Source of the DNA: an uncultured Prevotellaceae bacterium
Lineage (GTDB): Bacteria; Bacteroidota; Bacteroidia; Bacteroidales; Bacteroidaceae
Direction: 5' to 3'
DNA: 6,175 nt
NCBI GenBank assembly: GCA_937902455.1
Contig: CALELI010000102.1
Coordinates: 1-6,175 of the forward strand
Shown: piece by piece, positions 1 to 6,175 of the stretch
How positions within the stretch are numbered: the stretch's first letter is position 1
Layout of the letters: every line of letters starts with the position of its first letter
Position numbers and translations under genes: made by a program
The notes under the pieces: generated by a model
What the model was told of the DNA's origin: nothing
Database searches by the model: none
What the model saw: only the letters and a program-made list of their open reading frames with translations

Positions 1-180
1 CAGAGTGAAAAGTGAATAGTGAATAGTGAAAAGTAGTGCAAGGCGAATGCAGTGCCAAGCTTGCTTGGACAATGCTGAGCCGCAGCCTACTTTGCGGGAA
101 CCGAATAGTACAAACAGAACCTTTAACCTACAGCGAAGCGTGCTATAACCTATAACCTTTAACCTATAACCCTTAACCAT
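1..180 (-). CDS. Probable 5' end of an exported-protein gene, cut by the left edge
   Basis: A reading frame opens at an ATG at 178-180 (another in-frame ATG is at 193-195; an in-frame TAA lies a few codons further upstream) and stays open to base 1. It encodes MVKGYRLK at its start, nearly the same as the TPR gene's MVKGYSLK, then a basic stretch and a hydrophobic run LALLFTIHYSLFTL up to the edge, which would suit a signal peptide. It consists entirely of repeat block A. The last two codons (ACT CTG) match the 'TL' of PorD's signal peptide in the same frame, so the continuation should read like LAPTRS... beyond the edge. The hairpin cassette inside it is open in this frame but has a TAG in the frame PorD uses; PorD's copy shows the reverse. 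No mature protein is visible, so the product is unknown, and the frame could be a by-product of stop-free repeats. Confidence 0.42.
   Translation of the reverse strand, partial: MVKGYRLKVIGYSTLRCRLKVLFVLFGSRKVGCGSALSKQAWHCIRLALLFTIHYSLFTL
4..31 (-). repeat. AGTGAAT-type heptad array (block A)
   Basis: Four 7-bp units in a row, two AGTGAAT flanked on each side by AGTGAAA. On the transcribed strand this reads as ACTATTC-type units with no stop codon in any frame, encoding the cyclic heptapeptide FTIHYSL. It is the same unit as the array inside the TPR gene at 3228-3255 and would supply the hydrophobic core of the signal peptide of the gene leaving the left edge. Confidence 0.85.
38..104 (-). 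repeat. Hairpin cassette, copy 1
   Basis: This stretch aligns without gaps to 5987-6053 (about 48 of 67 positions identical by hand count). Its core at 49-75 folds into a long hairpin: outer arms GCAGTG/CAATGC (one mismatch and a bulged A at 69), then the perfect inner arms CCAAGC and GCTTGG around TT. In the other copy the inner arms have changed to AT-rich sequence with pairing kept at three changed pairs. A smaller GCTG...CAGC stem (74-77 with 83-86) follows in both copies. The cassette sits between heptads on both sides, as in block C, and is absent from block B. No T-run follows on either strand, so it does not look like an intrinsic terminator. Confidence 0.75.
103..151 (-). repeat. 49-bp perfect direct repeat, copy 1
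   Basis: Forty-nine bases are identical to 3252-3300, in the same orientation. The segment starts with GAATAGTAC, contains a non-heptad core around ACAGCGAAGCGTGC, and ends in TATAACCT. On the transcribed strand both copies encode STLRCRLKVLFVLF in the frame of the downstream exported protein. Full identity over 49 bp between sites 3.1 kb apart points to recent duplication or gene conversion. Confidence 0.9.
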
Positions 181-276
181 AATCCTTAATGCCATTAGCA
201 GTTAGCCATTAGCCTTCTTTTAAACTCTAAACTATAAAACTGACTCTAAACTCTAAACTCTCCACTCTCAACTCTA
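144..276 (-). repeat. Nineteen consecutive heptads with changing unit (block A)
   Basis: The 133 bp can be written as 19 units of 7 bp in one register. The unit type changes along the way: TATAACC/TTTAACC types first, then GCCATTA types (CATTAGC, AGTTAGC, CATTAGC at 193-213), then AACTCTA types from 221. A few middle units fit no family well and carry the register only passively. The last unit, AACTCTA at 270-276, contains the rlmL stop codon. On the transcribed strand the first-transcribed units (TAGAGTT) place TAG in all three frames after rlmL. Bases 237-268 match 3380-3411 exactly (32 bp) and 162-189 match 6080-6107 exactly (28 bp). I see no convincing terminator or consensus promoter here. 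Confidence 0.82.
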
Positions 277-1568
277 TTCCCCCAGATCTTCCTTCTTTCT
301 TCTATCACCCCATTTGAAGTTGTGGCGTGAGAGTTCCTGAGTTGCTTCCTTGTTCTCGCGACTCTTGAGGGCCTTGTTTCCCTTGAAACTCTTGTTGCGC
401 TCACGTTCCTCGCTGGTCTTGATATCCATTCCCTCCTGACGGCGTTCACGAAGACGGCCCTCGAACACCTGGTACTTGCGGAATTCGCAAGGCAGTGGTC
501 CGTTGTAAAGGGCGAACTTGGTTGAAGGACGGAAACCGAGACGTGCGAAACACTCCTCGTGGTAACTGAGAATCCACGCATCACCTCCTACGAAACTATG
601 TTTGAGTGTACTGCCTATATCCTCGTAAAGTCCCAGTATGTCATCAGTCGTAATACGCTCGCCATAAGGTGGGTTGGTGATGATGATGGACTTCTCTTGC
701 GGCTGCTGGAAATTGCGGAAATCATTCTGAACAACTTCTACGATGTCACTCACACCGGCTGACTTCACATTTTCCTGAGAAATAGAGACTGCCTGACGGT
801 TTATGTCGTAACCATAAATCTTATGCTCAAACTCCCTTTCCTTTGAGTCATCGTTATAGATTTCGTCAAACAATTCGCTGTCGAAGTCCTTCCATCTCTC
901 GAAGGCAAACTCCTTGCGGAATACTCCCGGATAGATGTTCCTGGCAATCAGTGCTGCCTCGATGAGGATGGTTCCCGAACCGCACATAGGATCGATGAAG
1001 TCACACTCGCCGTCCCATCCCGTGAGCTTTATCATGCCGGCTGCAAGTACCTCATTTAGAGGCGCTGTGACGGAACCTACCCTGTAGCCACGATGGTGCA
1101 GGCTCTCGCCGGAACTATCGAGTGAGATAGTCACGTCATTGTCGGCAATGTGAATATTGATGCGGAGGTCTGGATTTGACATTCCTACATTCGGACGCTT
1201 ACCGGTAGTCTCACGGAAATAGTCAGCAATGGCATCCTTCACCCTGTAGGCGGCAAACTTCGAATGACGGAAGTTCTCTGAGAATACCACTGCGTCAACG
1301 AGGAAAGTCCAGTCGTTGTCCATATATTTATCCCATGGAATTTTCTTTACCTGATCATATATATCATCGGCGTCGCTCGCCTTGAACTGGCTGATTGGCT
1401 TCAGAATCTTCACTGCCGTACGAAGGCAGAAGTTTGCCTTGTACATCATCTCTTTGTCTCCACGGAATGTCACCATTCGTCTGCCTGGCTCTATTCCTTC
1501 TGCTCCCAGTTCTGAGAGTTCCTTTGCCAATACTTCCTCAAGTCCGGCAAATGTCTTTGCTATGAGTT

Positions 1569-1572
<4 letters not shown>
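274..1572 (-). CDS. rlmL: THUMP-domain SAM-dependent RNA guanine-N2 methyltransferase (RlmL-like)
   Basis: Predicted cytoplasmic methyltransferase of the RlmL/YpsC family; the E. coli RlmL half makes m2G2445 in 23S rRNA, so the same site is likely but not shown here. The start MKLIAKTFAGLEEVLAKEL is typical of the family. Residues ~1-155 form the ferredoxin-like/THUMP RNA-binding part, followed by the LHHRGYR motif (158-164) at the entry to the Rossmann domain. SAM-binding motif I is DPMCGSGT (194-201), the acidic ribose-binding residue lies in YGYDIN (253-258), and catalytic motif IV is NPPYGER (300-306). At 432 aa it has only the RlmL half; the RlmK half fused in E. coli is absent. Residues ~377-432 are a highly charged, Lys/Arg/Glu-rich tail, probably flexible and RNA-contacting. 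Its ATG overlaps the TGA of the TPR gene (ATGA), suggesting translational coupling. Its TAG stop is also the first base triplet of repeat block A. The assignment to the family is firm; the exact rRNA target is inferred. Confidence 0.9.
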
Positions 1573-3329
<1,757 letters not shown>

Positions 3330-3409
3330 AAACCTATAATTCTATAATCTATAAACTCTAAAAAAACTCTAAACTTTTCAAACTGACTCTAAACTCTAAA
3401 CTCTCCACT

Positions 3410-5083
3410 CTAAACTTTAAAACCCTCTCCCATCAACTCCCTTGCGTTGTCGAGAGCTGCCTGACTGATTACCTCGCCACTCAGCATATGTGCAATCTCC
3501 TCTATCCTCTGGGATTTGTCGAGTTCCACGATGTGCGTGGTCGTCTTCTCCTTCGAGTCCTCCTTGTATACCTTATAGTGGAACTGTCCACTGGCAGCAA
3601 TCTGTGGGAGATGGGTGATGGTGATGACCTGACGCTCGTTGTCCCCCATCTCGCGCATTATCCTTGCCATCTTCTCTGCCATACTGCCCGACACACCAGT
3701 ATCTATCTCGTCAAAGATGATTGTAGGCATCTTCACTGCACCGGCAATCATTGCCTTCAGCGAGAGCATTACACGTGCAATCTCACCGCCTGATGCAACC
3801 TGCGACATATTCTGCAGTGGCATGTTCTTGTTTGCAGAGAACATGAATGTCACCTTGTCGCACCCCGATGCATCCGGTTCCTCCTTCCTGTCAAACTCCA
3901 CCCTGAAGTTCACGTTCGGCATTCCAAGCGACAAGAGGCGCTCCACCATCTGTTTCTCCATTTCCCTGGCAGCCTTCTGGCGGCATTGGCTCAGTGTCAT
4001 GGCATCCTCATTCACCTTGTTCCTCCTCACCTCCATCTCGTGACGCAATGCCTCTATCTTCTCGTCACCATTATCTATGGCGTACAGTTTCTCCTCCATT
4101 TCGTGCTGGAACTCAAGTAACTCCTCTATGCTGCTTACATGATGTTTCTGCTGAAGGGAATAGATGGTATTCAGCCTGTCGTTGACTATTTCAAGACGCT
4201 TGGGATTACATTCCACGTCATCCGCCTTGCCCTCTATCTCATCCGCAATGTCCTTGAGCTCTATGTAGCAGCTGTCCAGCCTGCCTGCAAGTTCCTCGGC
4301 AGCAGGAAAGACGTTGCCGACTCGCTGCATTATCTGCGAACACTCCCTTACACACTGAAGGGTATCTCGGCTCCTGTCGGAACTCAACAGTTGCAGGGCA
4401 TCATACAGATGGCCCTTTATCTCCTCGGCATGGCTGAGTATTTCCGCTTCCTGTTCAAGTTCCTCCTGATTGACCTTACCGAGGTTGGCATCGAGGAGCT
4501 GTTCCACCTGGAAACGGATGTAATCCTCGTCAGCCTTGGCCTTTTCGGCAAGGTCTGTTGCCTCTGCAAGTGCCTTGCAGATGTCCTTATATTCATGGAA
4601 ACATACCTCATAGTCCTTCAGACGCTGTTCGTTTCCTGCAAGGATATCAAGTATGTTAATCTGGAAGTTCTCCTTGTTGAGCAAGAGATTCTGATGCTGC
4701 GAGTGTACGTCCAGCAACTTGTCGCCCAGTTCCTTCAGCTGCACGAGGGATGCTGGTGTGTCGTTGATGAAGGCACGGCTCTTTCCTGCCGAGGTGATTT
4801 CCCTGCGGATTACACATTCCGTCCCGTCGAAGTCAAGGTCGTTCTCGTCGAAGAACTCACCGAGATTATATCTGCCTACATCGAACGACGCCTCTATGAC
4901 AGTCTTCCTGTCGTCACGCTGACTGACACCACTGACCCTCTGGCCCATGAGCAGTCCTATGGCACCAAGGATGATACTCTTTCCCGCACCGGTCTCACCC
5001 GTTATGACGGAGAAACCTGGTTGCAGGTCAATGTCGAGCTGGTCAATCAGTGCGTAGTTCTCTATATGTAGGTTCCTGATCAT
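3410..5083 (-). CDS. recN: DNA repair protein RecN
   Basis: SMC-like ATPase that acts on the nucleoid in recombinational repair of double-strand breaks. The N-terminal part starts with the family signature MIRNLHIENYALIDQLDI and carries Walker A GETGAGKS (29-36). Two long charged helical stretches in the middle (roughly 150-230 and 310-380) are the coiled coil typical of RecN. The C-terminal half has the ABC signature ASGGE (430-434), Walker B with catalytic acid IIFDEID (455-461), the D-loop TGVSG, and the switch region THLPQIA (490-496). At 557 aa it is full length for the family. It starts 7 nt after porD's stop, so the two are almost certainly co-transcribed. The stop codon coincides with the beginning of repeat block B. 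Nothing in the sequence suggests inactivation. In several Bacteroidetes, recN follows coaBC and a porD-type gene, which fits this layout. Confidence 0.97.
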   Translation of the reverse strand: MIRNLHIENYALIDQLDIDLQPGFSVITGETGAGKSIILGAIGLLMGQRVSGVSQRDDRKTVIEASFDVGRYNLGEFFDENDLDFDGTECVIRREITSAGKSRAFINDTPASLVQLKELGDKLLDVHSQHQNLLLNKENFQINILDILAGNEQRLKDYEVCFHEYKDICKALAEATDLAEKAKADEDYIRFQVEQLLDANLGKVNQEELEQEAEILSHAEEIKGHLYDALQLLSSDRSRDTLQCVRECSQIMQRVGNVFPAAEELAGRLDSCYIELKDIADEIEGKADDVECNPKRLEIVNDRLNTIYSLQQKHHVSSIEELLEFQHEMEEKLYAIDNGDEKIEALRHEMEVRRNKVNEDAMTLSQCRQKAAREMEKQMVERLLSLGMPNVNFRVEFDRKEEPDASGCDKVTFMFSANKNMPLQNMSQVASGGEIARVMLSLKAMIAGAVKMPTIIFDEIDTGVSGSMAEKMARIMREMGDNERQVITITHLPQIAASGQFHYKVYKEDSKEKTTTHIVELDKSQRIEEIAHMLSGEVISQAALDNARELMGEGFKV

Positions 5084-5090
5084 CTTATGC

Positions 5091-6134
5091 CTATTTCTTT
5101 ATCTTGTTCCACTCGCTGCTCTGTGCCGCATTGAGGTTGGTCAGGGTCTCACATACCGAAGTCTTCTCCTTCTCTGTGCCATGACCCTGATAGATTCCTA
5201 CTATCTCGTCACGCTTGTAGTCCGTGAAGATCTGCGGCAGCGAACTCATTGGCTTGTTGCCAGCAGCAGTCTTGAGCAACTGTATTGCATCAGTCACGTT
5301 TCCGCGTCCTCTGTCCACGTTGTTCGCCATCTCGTCCAGTCCCTGACGATGATAGACGTACATCATCTCGCGGAATGGTTCCATCTGGGAGTCCATATAG
5401 TCGTTGATGATGGCATGCCGGTTCTTGCTGTCATCGAATGCCTTCCAGCCCGGGTCGGAGAAAGTCTGTGCATTGTTCACGATAGTCTCCACCCTGTGAA
5501 GCACATCCGTTCCGCCCTTCTTGGAGAAGGTATCAAGGTCCATGCCTATGAAGAGATATGCATAGTAGGCAAGGATGGCCGTCAGGTTGTTGTCCATACT
5601 CGTCTCGTTGAATTCGAGCGGGTCATATTCCTTGTATGTGAAGTTGACGTGCTGGTCGCGGGTCGTGAACACCACGCTGTTGTACATCGAATTGAATACA
5701 GGACGCGAGCACTGCACCAGCAACTCTCCCGAAAACGAGTTCTCGTTAGGGACATATTTGGAAAGGGTAAGAGTCATCGTGCAGTCAATCTTCTCCTCCC
5801 TGCCAAACTGCAAGTCAGTCCATTCGCGGTTGTTCATGAACTCACGGATGGCAGTCTCAAGCGTCTCGAACACACTTGTATTCGTTCCCTGAATCTGGGA
5901 ATGGATGAGCTTTACGGTACAGTTCAGTTCCTGCCCTGCCGACCGCGTCGGAGCAAGCAGAGTAACAATGAACAATGAAAAAAAGAGCAAACCGAATGCA
6001 ATGATAAATTTATTTAAGCATTGCTGAGGTGCAGCCTTTTTTGCAGGAACTGAGCAATGAACAATGAAGAATGAAAAATACCTATAACCCTTAACCATAA
6101 TCCTTAACCAGACAATTGATAACTTATAATTCAT
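5091..6134 (-). CDS. porD: DUF4835 / PorD family exported protein
   Basis: Periplasmic or envelope protein of the DUF4835 family, which some databases name type IX secretion system protein PorD; its molecular role is poorly defined. Recognised from the mature start QELNC (68-72), IQGTNTSVFETLE (81-93), the GELLVQCSRPVFNSMYNS region (136-153), EFNE..MDNNLTAILAYYAYLFIGMDLDTFS (173-204), KGGTD, PGWKAF (228-233) and YHRQGLDEMANN (261-272). Family members usually have a ~20-aa signal peptide; here the leader is ~67 aa and is made entirely of repeat block C, with a short hydrophobic run (YFSFFIVHC, 19-27) and a second one (FIIAFGLLFFSLFIVTLL, 43-60) ending at APTRSAG. Met13 (ATG at 6096-6098, reading MVKGYR as in the other two leaders) is an equally possible start. 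The ATG at 6132-6134 overlaps a TGA of one upstream frame. RecN follows after 7 nt. Family assignment is strong; the start is not. Confidence 0.88.
   Translation of the reverse strand: MNYKLSIVWLRIMVKGYRYFSFFIVHCSVPAKKAAPQQCLNKFIIAFGLLFFSLFIVTLLAPTRSAGQELNCTVKLIHSQIQGTNTSVFETLETAIREFMNNREWTDLQFGREEKIDCTMTLTLSKYVPNENSFSGELLVQCSRPVFNSMYNSVVFTTRDQHVNFTYKEYDPLEFNETSMDNNLTAILAYYAYLFIGMDLDTFSKKGGTDVLHRVETIVNNAQTFSDPGWKAFDDSKNRHAIINDYMDSQMEPFREMMYVYHRQGLDEMANNVDRGRGNVTDAIQLLKTAAGNKPMSSLPQIFTDYKRDEIVGIYQGHGTEKEKTSVCETLTNLNAAQSSEWNKIKK
5939..5951 (-). repeat. 13-bp palindrome closing block C
   Basis: CCGAC-CGC-GTCGG, with perfect 5-bp arms, 12 of 13 bases as at 3215-3227. It encodes PTRS next to the PorD cleavage region. 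Confidence 0.75.
5964..5977 (-). repeat. Two AACAATG heptads inside porD
   Basis: Two perfect 7-bp units. On the transcribed strand CATTGTT has no stop in any frame and encodes the cyclic peptide SLFIVHC; here it gives SLFIV (53-57) in the signal-peptide core. It occupies the place that AGTGAAT units hold in blocks A and B. Confidence 0.75.
5987..6053 (-). repeat. Hairpin cassette, copy 2, inside porD
   Basis: Gapless homologue of 38-104. The core at 5998-6024 has perfect outer arms GCAATG/CATTGC and inner arms TAAAT/ATTTA around TT. It encodes leader residues VPAKKAAPQQCLNKFIIAFG. Heptads flank it on both sides, as in block A. Confidence 0.75.
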
Positions 6135-6137
6135 TGT
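6054..6137 (-). repeat. Twelve consecutive heptads at the start of porD
   Basis: Eighty-four bp that can be written as 7-bp units: GCAATGA, ACAATGA and AGAATGA, then CTATAAC/CCTTAAC types, ending in TTATAAT and TCATTGT. Bases 6080-6107 are identical to 162-189 in block A. Both candidate porD start codons (6132-6134, 6096-6098) lie inside. Some units between 6110 and 6123 are divergent. Confidence 0.7.
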
Positions 6138-6175
6138 TTCTTCACAAGTTCAGGCGAGCAAGCTCGGAGTCCTGT
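6131..6175 (-). other. Probable 3' end of an unresolved upstream gene
   Basis: Two frames could be the tail of the preceding gene. One ends ...PELVKKQ at a TGA (6131-6133) that overlaps the porD ATG as ATGA. The other ends ...DSELARLNL at a TGA at 6142-6144, 7 nt before that ATG. Only 15 or 11 codons are visible, so the choice cannot be made here. From gene order known in relatives, coaBC would be the expected neighbour, but nothing in these bases identifies it. Confidence 0.3.
6155..6166 (-). repeat. Palindrome CGAGC-AA-GCTCG at the right edge
   Basis: Perfect 5-bp arms with a 2-base centre, followed on the + strand by GAGT. The string TCGGAGT is shared with the downstream edge of block B (3224-3230). 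It may be a related boundary hairpin of another, possibly decayed, block. Confidence 0.4.

Noticed and set aside
49..75. Hairpin as an intrinsic terminator
   Set aside because: No T-run follows on either strand, and the homologous copy lies within the porD reading frame upstream of essential coding sequence.
38..104. Insertion sequence or full mobile element
   Set aside because: No transposase, no target-site duplication and no terminal inverted repeats beyond the hairpin; only a small cassette is supported.
144..276. CRISPR array
   Set aside because: Units are 7 bp with no spacers and no cas genes nearby.
559..762. Short + strand open frame opposite rlmL
   Set aside because: It overlaps the catalytic region of rlmL on the other strand and has no separate support.
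3379..3386. TCAGTTTG as a Bacteroidetes -7 promoter element
   Set aside because: One mismatch to TAnnTTTG, no clear -33 TTG element at the right distance, and it is part of the repeat sequence; block A has TCAGTTTT at the same place.
4139..5071. Long + strand open frame (310 codons)
   Set aside because: It lies antisense to recN, whose motifs are complete; the translation is rich in Leu/Val/Cys without any recognisable domain and is explained by recN codon use.
5181..5978. + strand open frame of 265 codons
   Set aside because: It is antisense to porD, with no family resemblance; a shadow of the real gene.

Overview
The window looks like chromosomal DNA of a Bacteroidales bacterium, most likely Prevotella or a close relative. 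The reasons are the gene families present (a DUF4835/PorD protein beside recN, a secreted trypsin-fold/TPR protein, a single-domain RlmL-type methyltransferase), the absence of strong Shine-Dalgarno sites, and mature secreted proteins that begin right after a '...AQ' or '...AGQ' type c-region. The genus is inferred from recall, not from a search.

All recognisable genes lie on the minus strand, so transcription runs right to left. From the right edge there is the end of an unresolved upstream gene, then porD (5091-6134), recN (3410-5083), a secreted pseudoprotease-like/TPR protein (1569-3329) and rlmL (274-1572). A further gene probably starts at about 180 and leaves the window at base 1. Two junctions are very tight: porD-recN (7 nt) and TPR-rlmL (ATGA overlap of 4 nt). 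This fits an operon that mixes envelope functions (PorD, TPR protein) with housekeeping functions (RecN, RlmL).

The notable part is what fills the other junctions. Blocks A (1-276), B (3215-3412) and C (5939-6137) are built mostly from 7-bp units of several sequences, largely kept in 7-bp register. They share a 49-bp perfect repeat (A/B), a 32-bp repeat (A/B), a 28-bp repeat (A/C) and a ~67-bp hairpin cassette (A/C) whose stem has changed sequence while keeping its pairing. On the transcribed strand, blocks A and B begin exactly at the stop codon of the preceding gene (TAGAGT). Blocks B and C end inside the next gene, in the part encoding the signal peptide, at a 13-bp palindrome next to the likely cleavage site. 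The first heptads have stops in all three frames; the last heptads have none and encode the same hydrophobic heptapeptide in every frame. Blocks occur only ahead of genes for exported proteins (A by inference), never ahead of recN or rlmL.

This modular heptad element is the best candidate here for something undescribed: a repeat that spans gene junctions and supplies signal peptides, and whose copy number could shift the reading frame of the exported protein. The function is inference; the repeat structure is read directly from the sequence.
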